From contig JAZNTT010000063.1 in NCBI GenBank assembly GCA_045591885.1, positions 1 to 10,409 of the forward strand: a stretch of DNA of 10,409 nt, in the 5' to 3' direction. This DNA is from Colimorpha_A sp045591885. Its GTDB lineage: Bacteria > Bacillota > Clostridia > Oscillospirales > CAG-272. Both the position numbers and the translations under genes were made by a program. The notes under the pieces were generated by a model. The model was not told the DNA's origin and made no database searches. It saw only the letters and a program-made list of their open reading frames with translations. This document shows positions 1-7,000 of the stretch, piece by piece; position 1 is the stretch's first letter; every line of letters begins with the position of its first letter.

Positions 1-1352
1 TATTCGGAGGTTACAGTCGGCTTTTCAAACGCTTCAAGTGCGTTCTTGACAGCAGAAACTGCATCGGAGAAGGGAAGCGTATTCTGCTCGCCTGACTTCA
101 TGTTTTTAACGGTCGCGTTACCATTTGCAATTTCGTCTTCGCCGAGGAATACCGCGTAGGGAATATTAAGCTTGTCCGCATAACCGATCTTCGCCTTGAA
201 CTTCTTTTTCTCAGTATAGATCTGCGCACGTACGCCGTTTTCGCGGAATTCGGTAGCAAGCTTGACGGCAGGTGCCATATCGTCTGTCATCGGAATGATG
301 AGCACGTCGCTTACAGATGCGGGGTATTCGGGATTAAGCAGGTTTCTGTCTCCGAGAACGAAGAACAGACGTGTAAGTCCTATCGAAATACCGACGCCGG
401 GAAGCTTTCTCTCCGTATAATACTCAGCGAGGTTGTCGTAGCGGCCGCCCGAGCAAACGGAACCGATCTCAGGGTGATCGAGCATAACTGTCTCGTAAAC
501 GGTACCTGTGTAATAGTCAAGACCGCGAGCGATCGTGAGGTCGACCGTAAAGAATTCGTCCGGAACTCCAAAGCCGCGCATATTGGTTACAACTGTTTCA
601 AGCTCCGAAGCACCGAGGTCAAAAAGCTCGTTCTGACCCTTGTATTTGTTGAGCGATTCTATGACAGCCGCGCTGTCGCCGGTAGTGCCGATAAACTCTA
701 TTATCTTAGCAGCGTTTTCAGCGCTTACGCCCATCTCGAGAAGCATAGCGGTGACCTTTTCCGCACCGATCTTTTCGAGCTTGTCGATAGTACGCATAAT
801 GTCGGGCGCGATTTCTGATAGACCCAGAATAGCAAAGAAGCCGTTAAGAACCTTACGGTTGTTTATACGGATCTTGAAGCGGCGCAGACCGAGCTTTGTG
901 AAAGCGCGGTAGATGATAGACGGAATTTCCGCCTCGTTCATTATATCGAGCCTTTCGTCGCCGATTATATCAATATCCGCCTGATAAAATTCACGGAAGC
1001 GTCCTCTCTGCGCTCTTTCTCCGCGGTAGACCTTGCCGATCTGATAGCGACGGAAAGGGAAGGTGAGTTCTGCAGAATGCTGAGCAACGTATCTTGCAAG
1101 CGGCACAGTAAGGTCGAAGCGAAGCGAAAGGTCGCTGTCTCCCTTCGTGAAGCGGTATATCTGCTTTTCGGTCTCACCGCCGCCCTTTGCAAGAAGAACG
1201 TCCGACGCCTCAATAAGAGGAGTGTCAAGGGGCGAGAAGCCGTACAGCGAATAAGTTTCCTTTAGAATGCTTACCATCTCTTCAAAAAGCATCTGTTCCT
1301 TTGGCAGAAGCTCCATGAAGCCGGATAGCGTGCGAGGTTTGATCTTTTCCAT
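1..1352 (-). CDS. hisS: Histidyl-tRNA synthetase, 3' end cut by the window edge
   Basis: Class II aminoacyl-tRNA synthetase that charges tRNA-His with histidine in the cytoplasm. The reverse strand gives 450 residues without a stop. Class II motif 2 is at about residues 103-130 (GKVYRGER, then FREFYQADID). The histidine-specific motifs are IARGLDYYTG at 274-283 (R276 is the expected catalytic arginine) and SGGRYDNL at 301-308. Motif 3 is GVGISIGLTRL at 319-329. A C-terminal anticodon-binding domain starts near 347. The start is ATG at 1352, with GGAG six bases upstream and a promoter just beyond. The motif 2 wording and the KGGGETEKQIYRF segment look to me closer to the eukaryote/archaea-like HisRS branch than to the E. 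coli type; this is from memory. The next codon begins TA, so it is either a stop or tyrosine. At 450 residues the protein is already slightly longer than the usual 420-430, so the end is probably very near. Identification is firm. Confidence 0.97.
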   Translation of the reverse strand, partial: MEKIKPRTLSGFMELLPKEQMLFEEMVSILKETYSLYGFSPLDTPLIEASDVLLAKGGGETEKQIYRFTKGDSDLSLRFDLTVPLARYVAQHSAELTFPFRRYQIGKVYRGERAQRGRFREFYQADIDIIGDERLDIMNEAEIPSIIYRAFTKLGLRRFKIRINNRKVLNGFFAILGLSEIAPDIMRTIDKLEKIGAEKVTAMLLEMGVSAENAAKIIEFIGTTGDSAAVIESLNKYKGQNELFDLGASELETVVTNMRGFGVPDEFFTVDLTIARGLDYYTGTVYETVMLDHPEIGSVCSGGRYDNLAEYYTERKLPGVGISIGLTRLFFVLGDRNLLNPEYPASVSDVLIIPMTDDMAPAVKLATEFRENGVRAQIYTEKKKFKAKIGYADKLNIPYAVFLGEDEIANGNATVKNMKSGEQNTLPFSDAVSAVKNALEAFEKPTVTSE

Positions 1353-1379
1353 AGTTTTCTCCGTAATTATGATGTCAAC

Positions 1380-1408
1380 AGTATAACACACCTAAACGTC
1401 TATGTCAA
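1380..1408 (-). promoter_or_regulatory. Sigma-A promoter of hisS
   Basis: Read on the minus strand, TTGACA (1408-1403) is followed by a 17-base spacer and TATACT (1385-1380). A TG sits one base before the -10 box, making it an extended -10 promoter. The predicted start is near 1373, leaving a leader of only about 20 bases before the hisS ATG at 1352. That is too short for a T-box or other riboswitch. Confidence 0.85.
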
Positions 1409-1459
1409 TAAATGAAGTATTATTTTAATAAAAGTAGGTAATTAAATTCGCAATTGTAC

Positions 1460-1488
1460 TTGAAATAATTATAAATATATGATACAAT
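1460..1488 (+). promoter_or_regulatory. Sigma-A promoter of the cmk-plsC-ispH/S1 operon
   Basis: TTGAAA (1460-1465), a 17-base spacer and TACAAT (1483-1488) form a good sigma-A promoter. Transcription would start near 1495, about 35 bases before cmk. It diverges from the hisS promoter; the two -35 boxes are 51 bases apart and the DNA between them is AT-rich. The short leader carries TTGATCG twice (1499-1505 and 1514-1520), for which I see no assigned role. Confidence 0.8.
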
Positions 1489-1529
1489 AAATAAGAATTT
1501 GATCGAAACAAGCTTGATCGGAGAATGTG

Positions 1530-2198
1530 ATGATAAATATAGCAGTTGACGGCCCTGCAGGTGCAGGAAAAAGCTATCTTGCAAAAGAAATAGCTCGAAG
1601 ACTCGGATATATTTACGTTGATACCGGAGCGCTTTACCGCACTATTGCCTTTTGTGTTACCGAAAACGAAGTTGATCCGTCGGACAGTGAAGGCGTCATT
1701 AAGCTGCTTCCGTCTGTTGATGTGTCGTTAAACTACGCTGAGGACGGTACACAGCACGTTTATCTTTCTGGAAAAGACGTAAGCAACGAGATACGTATGC
1801 CCGAGATCTCTATGGCTGCATCGGTAGTTTCTGCAATTCCGGAGGTCAGAGCTTTCCTTCTTGATCTTCAGAGAAATATGGCAAAGACATATAACGTCGT
1901 TATGGACGGACGAGATATCGGTACGGTTATTCTTCCGAATGCTGACGTTAAGATTTTTCTTTGCGCTAATGAAAAGGCACGCGCGAAGCGCCGCTTCCTT
2001 GAGCTTACCGCAAAGGGAATCGAAACCACCCTTGAAGCCGTTGAAAGCGAAATGTACGCTCGTGATAAGAACGATTCTACTCGTAAGGTCGCTCCTGCGA
2101 TAGCTGCACCCGATGCCGTTATTCTTGACAACTCGGAGCTTGACAGAGAGGGAACTGTAGAGGCGGCTCTTCAAATAATCAGGAGCAGAATATTATGA
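1530..2198 (+). CDS. cmk: Cytidylate kinase (CMP/dCMP kinase)
   Basis: Phosphorylates CMP and dCMP to the diphosphates using ATP, recycling the CMP released by phospholipid and RNA metabolism. The protein is 222 residues, normal for the family. It has a P-loop GPAGAGKS (8-15), DTGALYR (31-37), the CMP-contacting MDGRDIGT (125-132), RRFLEL (154-159) and the lid segment ARDKNDSTR (177-185). I prefer ATG at 1530 because GGAG (1520-1523) lies six bases upstream. An in-frame GTG at 1527 would leave only three bases. The gene is first in its operon and its stop overlaps the plsC start by four bases (ATGA), implying translational coupling. Pairing with a lipid acyltransferase suits its role in CMP return from CDP-lipid reactions. 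Confidence 0.96.
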   Translation: MINIAVDGPAGAGKSYLAKEIARRLGYIYVDTGALYRTIAFCVTENEVDPSDSEGVIKLLPSVDVSLNYAEDGTQHVYLSGKDVSNEIRMPEISMAASVVSAIPEVRAFLLDLQRNMAKTYNVVMDGRDIGTVILPNADVKIFLCANEKARAKRRFLELTAKGIETTLEAVESEMYARDKNDSTRKVAPAIAAPDAVILDNSELDREGTVEAALQIIRSRIL

Positions 2199-2797
2199 GC
2201 TTTTATTCGAAAGCAAAATTTCTTCTCGCAGGGCTTATTCGTAAGCTCTGGAGAATAAGAGTGGTAGGCGCCGAAAACGAGCGCCCCGATAAAACGTACA
2301 TAATTTGTGCAAACCACATGTCGATGTTCGACCCAATCGTTATCGGTGCGGCGATAAAGCACAATCCGAAATATATGGCGAAAGCCGAGCTTATGCGCGT
2401 TCCGCTTCTCAACCTGCTTCTCAAGGCGCTTGGCGCCTTTGCGGTTGACAGAAAGGGAGCCGACGTTGCGACTATCAGAAAAACGATAAATATGCTCAAA
2501 GACGGTGAATCAATTATGATGTTCCCGCAGGGAACCCGTCATAAGGGCGTTGATCCTAAAACAACTAAGGTAAAGTTCGGATGCTCCATGATCGCACACA
2601 AGGCTGAGGTCGGTGTGCTGCCTGTCTACATAAAGGTTAGGGATCATAAGGTTCGCATATTCCGTAAGACGACTATTATCATTGGAAAAGAAATTACCTT
2701 CGATGAGCTTAACTCCGTTTCAAGCGGCGGCGAGGATCATAAGAAGTCTGCCGAGTATATCTTCTCTAAAATTACTGAGCTTGGAGATACAGTATGA
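2195..2797 (+). CDS. plsC: 1-acyl-sn-glycerol-3-phosphate acyltransferase (PlsC/LPLAT family)
   Basis: A lysophospholipid acyltransferase of 200 residues, expected to acylate lysophosphatidic acid to phosphatidic acid at the inner face of the membrane. The catalytic NHxxxxD motif is NHMSMFD at 40-46 (H41, D46). The second conserved block is around ALGAFAVDRKGAD (78-90). The third is FPQGTR at 110-115, where many family members have FPEGTR. There is no clear long transmembrane helix; the first 20 residues are hydrophobic and basic and may act as a membrane anchor. The SD is AGGAG at 2181-2185, nine bases before the ATG and inside cmk. Both ends overlap their neighbours by four bases. The family assignment is firm; substrate specificity is inferred from the family and context. 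Confidence 0.92.
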   Translation: MSFYSKAKFLLAGLIRKLWRIRVVGAENERPDKTYIICANHMSMFDPIVIGAAIKHNPKYMAKAELMRVPLLNLLLKALGAFAVDRKGADVATIRKTINMLKDGESIMMFPQGTRHKGVDPKTTKVKFGCSMIAHKAEVGVLPVYIKVRDHKVRIFRKTTIIIGKEITFDELNSVSSGGEDHKKSAEYIFSKITELGDTV

Positions 2798-4806
2798 CGA
2801 TAACCGTAGCGGAAAGCGCCGGATTTTGTTTTGGGGTTTCAAGAGCAGTTGAAAAGGTCTATGAGCTGACAAAAGATTCAAGTAACGGCAAGATTTATAC
2901 AGTAGGTGCGCTAATTCATAACAAGCATATCGTAAATGAGCTTGAGGGACGCGGAGTTACCATCATTGAAGAAACGGATTTTGATGGTATCTTCGAGAGA
3001 ACGAATGAAAATAATCCTTGCACCGTTGTTATAAGAACTCACGGCGCCACAAAGAACGTAACGGAAAAGCTCTTATCACTTGAAAAGCGGAATTCCTTTT
3101 TCAAGGTCTGCGACATGACTTGTCCGTACGTTAAGAAAATACACAAAATAGTATCGGAAAACACCTATGACCGTCTTGTTGTCTTCGGAGACGAGACACA
3201 TCCCGAGGTAAAGGGAATAGTCAGCTACGCAAACAGCGAAGCTATCGTAATATCCTCACCGGTGGAGGCTGGCGAGCTGAATTTAGAGGCTTTTTCCACA
3301 ATAGCGGTAGCTCAAACGACACAAAATACCGACAAATGGGAAAAAACTCAAAAAATTCTCAAAAAGGTATGTACAAATCCGATAATATTTGATACAATAT
3401 GCAGTGTTACCGAAAAAAGACAGACAGAGGCAGGAGAGCTTGCCAAAGCATCCGATCTGATGCTGATAGTCGGTGGCAGAAACAGCTCCAATACTAATAA
3501 GCTATATGAAACGGCGAAGAAAGAGCTAGATAATACTTTCTTCATCGAAAGCCCATCGGAGCTTGATTTAATTAAGTTTTCACCCTTCTCAAAGGTGGGA
3601 ATATCCGCAGGAGCATCAACACCCGGCGGGATAATACAGGAGGTTATAAAACACATGAGCGAAATTGAGACCAAAAACACAGTAGCGGAGGAATCCGCAA
3701 GCGAGAACTTTGCAGAAATGCTTGAAGGCTCGCTGAAAACTTTAAATACAGGAGAAACGGTAACGGGTGTTATTACATCTGTATCTTCCGGAGAGCTTCA
3801 CGTCGACCTCGGCGCAAAGTTTACCGGCATAATCGCATACGACGAAGTAACAGACGATCCTACCCTTAAGCTTACCGATGCTTTCAAGCCCGGCGACGAG
3901 ATCAAGGCAGTTGTTATCAAGGTAAGCGACCGCGACGGCGTTGCTGCTCTTTCTAAGAAGAGAATTGACAACAAGCTTCGCTTCGGTAAGATCCTCGATG
4001 CTTACAACGAAGGCACCGTTATAGAAGGCACCGTATGCGAAGTTATTAAGGGCGGCGTTCTTCTTAACTATGACGGAAACCGCATCTTTGTTCCCGCATC
4101 GCAGACCGGAACTCCCAAGGACTTCGATCTTAACGAGCTTGTCGGCACCGTACAGCAGGCAAAGATCATCGAAGTACGCGAGGACAGAAAGCGCGCAGTT
4201 GCTTCTATCCGCAAGGTGAAGAACGAGGCGAGAAAGCAGCTTGAAGCTGATTTCTGGGCAAACGTTGAGGTAGGCAAGCAGTACGAGGGCGAGGTTAAGT
4301 CTATCACCTCTTACGGCGCATTTGTTGATCTCGGCGGCGTTGACGGTATGGTACATAAAACCGAGCTTTCCTGGACCAGAATCAAGAGCCCCGCTGACGT
4401 AGTATCCGTTGGTCAGGTAATCAAGGTGTTCGTTAAGGACTTTGATGCTGAGGCTAAGCGTATTTCTCTCGGCTATAAGACCGAGGAGACCAATCCTTGG
4501 AACGTATTCACCGCTAAGTATTCTGTTGGTGACGTTGCAGAGGTTAAGATCGTGAGCCTTATGCCTTTCGGTGCGTTTGCTGAAGTTGTTCCCGGTGTAG
4601 ACGGACTTATCCATATCTATCAGATCACTGATAAGAGGATCGCGGCTCCTTCCGACGTACTCGCTGTTGGCGACGTTGTAAATGCTGAGATCACCGCTGT
4701 TGATACTGAGAACCACAAGATCAGCCTTTCGATGCGCACCCTTCTCGAGGCAACCGAAGCGCCTGCTGAGGAAGCTGAGGAAGCAGAAGCTCCTGTTGAG
4801 GAGTAA
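2794..4806 (+). CDS. ispH-rpsA: IspH (HMBPP reductase) fused to ribosomal protein S1
   Basis: Residues 1-290 are 4-hydroxy-3-methylbut-2-enyl diphosphate reductase, the iron-sulfur enzyme ending the MEP isoprenoid pathway. The cluster cysteines are C12 (GFCFGV), C110 (DMTCP) and C203 (DTIC). Substrate-binding motifs are VGALIHN (H42), RTHG (H83), THPEV (H136, E138) and SSNTNKL. Residues 320-650 hold four S1 RNA-binding domains at roughly 320-390, 406-474, 494-562 and 579-648. The protein ends in an acidic Glu/Ala tail. This fusion is known in clostridia. The gene starts with ATG at 2794, with GGAG seven bases upstream, and overlaps plsC by four bases. Lysine codons are mixed AAA/AAG in the IspH part and almost all AAG in the S1 part. 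A strong SD and ATG lie at the domain junction (separate entry). The total length of 670 is as expected for an intact fusion. Confidence 0.95.
   Translation: MTITVAESAGFCFGVSRAVEKVYELTKDSSNGKIYTVGALIHNKHIVNELEGRGVTIIEETDFDGIFERTNENNPCTVVIRTHGATKNVTEKLLSLEKRNSFFKVCDMTCPYVKKIHKIVSENTYDRLVVFGDETHPEVKGIVSYANSEAIVISSPVEAGELNLEAFSTIAVAQTTQNTDKWEKTQKILKKVCTNPIIFDTICSVTEKRQTEAGELAKASDLMLIVGGRNSSNTNKLYETAKKELDNTFFIESPSELDLIKFSPFSKVGISAGASTPGGIIQEVIKHMSEIETKNTVAEESASENFAEMLEGSLKTLNTGETVTGVITSVSSGELHVDLGAKFTGIIAYDEVTDDPTLKLTDAFKPGDEIKAVVIKVSDRDGVAALSKKRIDNKLRFGKILDAYNEGTVIEGTVCEVIKGGVLLNYDGNRIFVPASQTGTPKDFDLNELVGTVQQAKIIEVREDRKRAVASIRKVKNEARKQLEADFWANVEVGKQYEGEVKSITSYGAFVDLGGVDGMVHKTELSWTRIKSPADVVSVGQVIKVFVKDFDAEAKRISLGYKTEETNPWNVFTAKYSVGDVAEVKIVSLMPFGAFAEVVPGVDGLIHIYQITDKRIAAPSDVLAVGDVVNAEITAVDTENHKISLSMRTLLEATEAPAEEAEEAEAPVEE
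3638..3657 (+). promoter_or_regulatory. Possible internal ribosome binding site and start for free S1
   Basis: AGGAGGT (3638-3644) matches the 16S anti-SD completely. It precedes an in-frame ATG at 3655-3657 (Met288 of the fusion), with 11 bases between AGGAGG and the ATG. This is slightly longer than ideal but within the functional range. The start falls exactly at the end of the IspH domain. It would yield a 383-residue protein with all four S1 domains, about the size of the free Firmicutes S1 homologue. The same bases encode Gln-Glu-Val in IspH, so the match could be a coding coincidence. Confidence 0.45.
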
Positions 4807-4820
4807 TCTAATATCAAATT

Positions 4821-4852
4821 GCACCCGAGGAAGCTCCTCGGGTGCTTTTATT
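4821..4852 (+). terminator. Rho-independent terminator of the cmk operon
   Basis: An 11-base-pair perfect stem (4821-4831 with 4835-4845, arm GCACCCGAGGA) has a three-base loop AGC. TTTTATT follows. It begins 14 bases after the ispH-S1 stop codon and closes the three-gene operon. Confidence 0.93.
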
Positions 4853-4934
4853 GTAATAGTACATTATTTAAGTCTTTTTTTGGTAATTTCATATATATGT
4901 TTCGTTTTTATTTACAAAAAAGGTGATAAAAAAC

Positions 4935-4966
4935 TTGACAAATATGCAAAATTAATGTATTATAAT
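4935..4966 (+). promoter_or_regulatory. Probable sigma-A promoter of rsmE and the downstream regulator
   Basis: A perfect TTGACA (4935-4940) is followed after 17 bases by TATTAT (4958-4963). After 20 bases there is a perfect TATAAT (4961-4966). The 17-base spacing is the more likely functional one. The start would be near 4971-4974. The preceding 80 bases back to the terminator are AT-rich with no other feature that I can see. Confidence 0.75.
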
Positions 4967-5032
4967 ATATAAGAAATATCGTATTATGCGGTATTGTCGG
5001 AAATGACGTCAGATACGGGTGGCTTTTCGTTT

Positions 5033-5764
5033 ATGCAGAGATTTTTTGTTGACTCTAACGCGTATAGCGGAAATACGGTTACTATAAGCGGAAATGATGC
5101 CTATCATATCTCTCGCTCGCTTCGCATGAAAAAAGGCGAGGAGATATCTGTGTGTCTGCCGGACGGGACGCTTCTTAAATGTGAGCTTGTTACTTTTTCG
5201 GATAATGAAGTAACGGCGGAGGTCATTTCAGAAGAGAAGTGTCTTAGCGAATCTCCCGTTAAGATCCGAGTATTTATCGCGCTGCCTAAGGGCGATAAGT
5301 TTGATACTGTGGTTCAGAAGGCAGTTGAATGCGGCGCATATTCAGTCACTCCCTTTATGAGTGAGAGGTGCATTGCAAAGGCGGGAGACAGCTTCGATAA
5401 GAAGCTTGAACGGCTAAACCGTATCGCTTATGAGGCAGCGAAGCAGTGCGGACGGGGAATAGTACCCGCCGTTATGCCAATCCTTACCTACGATAAGATG
5501 CTCGATCAGGCACTTGAAGCGGACCTTCCGTTGTTTTGCTATGAGGCAGATGGAACGCTTCCGCTCGGACGGCTTCTTAAAAAGGACGTTAAGGAGATAG
5601 CCGTTATCGTTGGTTCAGAGGGCGGTTTTTCTGAAAAAGAAGCCACACTTGCCAAGGATAAGGGGCTTTTGCTTGCGGGGCTCGGGCCTCGTATACTTCG
5701 CTGTGAGACGGCACCTACTTTCGTTTTATCGTGTCTATCGCTCTATTATGAGCTTGGCATATAA
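5033..5764 (+). CDS. rsmE: 16S rRNA m3U1498 methyltransferase RsmE
   Basis: SAM-dependent SPOUT-class methyltransferase that methylates N3 of U1498 in 16S rRNA. At 243 residues it has normal length. It carries an N-terminal PUA-like RNA-binding part (1-70), LPKGDKFDTVVQKAVECG (84-101), EAAKQCGRG (134-142) and the knot motifs GSEGGF (194-199) and LGPRILRCETA (217-227) that bind SAM. I chose ATG at 5033 because the family starts with a short M-x-RFFV sequence, which is exactly MQRFFV here. Upstream in-frame starts exist at 5003 (ATG) and 4994 (TTG), but they would add residues unlike the family. The SD before 5033 is weak (GGGTGG at 5017-5022), so the start is less certain than the identity. 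The usual neighbour prmA is absent. The regulator begins 35 bases downstream with no terminator between, so the two are probably co-transcribed. Confidence 0.93.
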   Translation: MQRFFVDSNAYSGNTVTISGNDAYHISRSLRMKKGEEISVCLPDGTLLKCELVTFSDNEVTAEVISEEKCLSESPVKIRVFIALPKGDKFDTVVQKAVECGAYSVTPFMSERCIAKAGDSFDKKLERLNRIAYEAAKQCGRGIVPAVMPILTYDKMLDQALEADLPLFCYEADGTLPLGRLLKKDVKEIAVIVGSEGGFSEKEATLAKDKGLLLAGLGPRILRCETAPTFVLSCLSLYYELGI

Positions 5765-5799
5765 GATATTTACATTCAATCAATTTTGGAGGGCAAATT

Positions 5800-6885
5800 A
5801 TGTCTAACCGCTTGTTCCAGGGAATAATCCATCAGATGAAGGACGCTGTTGATCGCGTTATCGGAGTTATCGACAACAACGGCATCATCATCTCCTGCAG
5901 TGATCTAACGAAGATCGGAGGCATTCGTCAGGGAATCCGCGACGAGCTTTCCTATACCTCTGATACCGTTATGACCGGCGGTTATACTTACCGTCCTCTT
6001 GATACCGGCATAAGAGCCGAATTTATCGTTTTCGTCGAAGGCGAGGACAAGCAGGCAGAGCGCCTTGCATCCATTCTTGCCGTATCTCTCAGCAGCGTGA
6101 AGAGCCTTTATGACGATAAGTACGACAAGGCATCGTTCATTAAGAACGTAATTCTTGACAATATTCTTCCTACCGATATTTATCCTAAGTCGAAGGAGCT
6201 TCATTTCAGCAACGACGTTGTCCGTATCGTCCTCCTTATCAAGTTCCACGGCAAGAACGAGATCGTTCCTTACCAGATGGTTCAGAATATGTTCCCCGAC
6301 AAGAACAAGGATTACGTTATCAGCGTTGGTGAGAACGACATCGCTCTCGTTAAGGAGGTCAAGCCCTCTGTCGACATGAAGTCCATCGAGAAGCTTGCTA
6401 AGAGCATCGTTGACACATTCGGAGCTGAGTTCTACACAAGGGTTTCCGTCGGCATCGGTACTGCTGTTGAAAATATCCGCGATCTTGCCCGTTCCTATAA
6501 GGAAGCACAGGTGGCAATCGAGGTCGGTAAGGTATTCGACACAGAAAAGAACATAGTAAGCTACGAGAATCTCGGCATCGGACGTCTTATTTATCAGCTT
6601 CCGACTACTCTTTGCGAAATGTTCCTTCAGGAAGTATTTAAAAAAGGCTCGCTTGAAAGTCTTGACCGCGAAACTCTAATGACGATCCAGTGCTTCTTTG
6701 AGAATAATCTCAACGTTTCGGAGACCTCGCGTAAGCTCTTCGTACATAGAAATACGCTTGTATACCGCCTTGAAAAGGTTCGCAAGCTCACCGGACTCGA
6801 TCTTCGTGAGTTCGAGCATGCAATTACCTTTAAGGTGGCTCTTATGGTTAAGATGTACCTTACGTCTAAGCCCTCGAAATTCTAA
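5800..6885 (+). CDS. PucR/CdaR-type transcriptional regulator
   Basis: A 361-residue protein with the architecture of the CdaR/PucR regulators. An N-terminal sensory part (about 1-130) resembles the putative sugar-diacid recognition region. A GGDEF-like middle segment (about 170-260, with RVSVGIGTAVENIRDLARS at 214-232) follows. The C-terminal helix-turn-helix of the PucR type is at about 288-355 (VSETSRKLFVHRNTLVYRL at 306-324). It is expected to be a cytoplasmic DNA-binding protein, but its ligand and targets cannot be read from sequence, and no sugar-diacid genes are nearby. The start is firm: GGAGGG (5788-5793) is six bases before the ATG. It shares the rsmE transcript and precedes ftsEX, so control of the division genes is possible but only a guess. 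Its lysine codons are almost all AAG, like the S1 part, which is unusual for a regulator. Confidence 0.87.
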   Translation: MSNRLFQGIIHQMKDAVDRVIGVIDNNGIIISCSDLTKIGGIRQGIRDELSYTSDTVMTGGYTYRPLDTGIRAEFIVFVEGEDKQAERLASILAVSLSSVKSLYDDKYDKASFIKNVILDNILPTDIYPKSKELHFSNDVVRIVLLIKFHGKNEIVPYQMVQNMFPDKNKDYVISVGENDIALVKEVKPSVDMKSIEKLAKSIVDTFGAEFYTRVSVGIGTAVENIRDLARSYKEAQVAIEVGKVFDTEKNIVSYENLGIGRLIYQLPTTLCEMFLQEVFKKGSLESLDRETLMTIQCFFENNLNVSETSRKLFVHRNTLVYRLEKVRKLTGLDLREFEHAITFKVALMVKMYLTSKPSKF

Positions 6886-6909
6886 TAGACATTTGACCAA
6901 AACAAAACT

Positions 6910-6943
6910 CGGAGGAGCGGAAAAAACCGCTGCTCCGGCTTTT
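6910..6943 (+). terminator. Terminator-like hairpin between the regulator and ftsE
   Basis: CGGAG-G-AGCGG (6910-6920) pairs with CCGCT-G-CTCCG (6927-6937) around an A6 loop. This gives ten base pairs with one central G-G mismatch. It is followed by GC and only four T residues. It lies 25 bases after the regulator stop. The short T run suggests a weak or attenuating terminator. I find no convincing promoter in the remaining 57 bases before ftsE, so readthrough may supply the downstream genes. Confidence 0.55.
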
Positions 6944-7000
6944 GCGTAACTGCATAGGTAAATTTTTAAGGTTTTAATTACGAAAGTCGATATTAGCGTT

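Noticed and set aside
474..912. Plus-strand open frames (474-818 and 640-912) within hisS
   Set aside because: The minus strand here encodes conserved HisRS sequence without interruption. The plus frames have no SD or homology signal.
1353..1529. T-box or other riboswitch upstream of hisS
   Set aside because: The hisS promoter leaves a leader of only about 20 bases, with no room for a T-box structure or an antiterminator.
3742..4824. Long open frame of about 360 codons on the minus strand opposite the S1 domains
   Set aside because: It is antisense to four clear S1 domains, has no SD or promoter and no recognisable motif. Strong codon bias in the sense gene keeps the opposite frame free of stops.
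5754..5780. Possible promoter for the regulator (TTGGCA and TTCAAT)
   Set aside because: The spacer is only 15 bases and both boxes are weak; co-transcription with rsmE is the simpler explanation.
6636..6647. Possible slippery sequence TTTAAAAAAG in the regulator
   Set aside because: The reading frame continues normally to a complete PucR helix-turn-helix. The frame register does not match a classic slippery heptamer, and no alternative-frame extension looks real.
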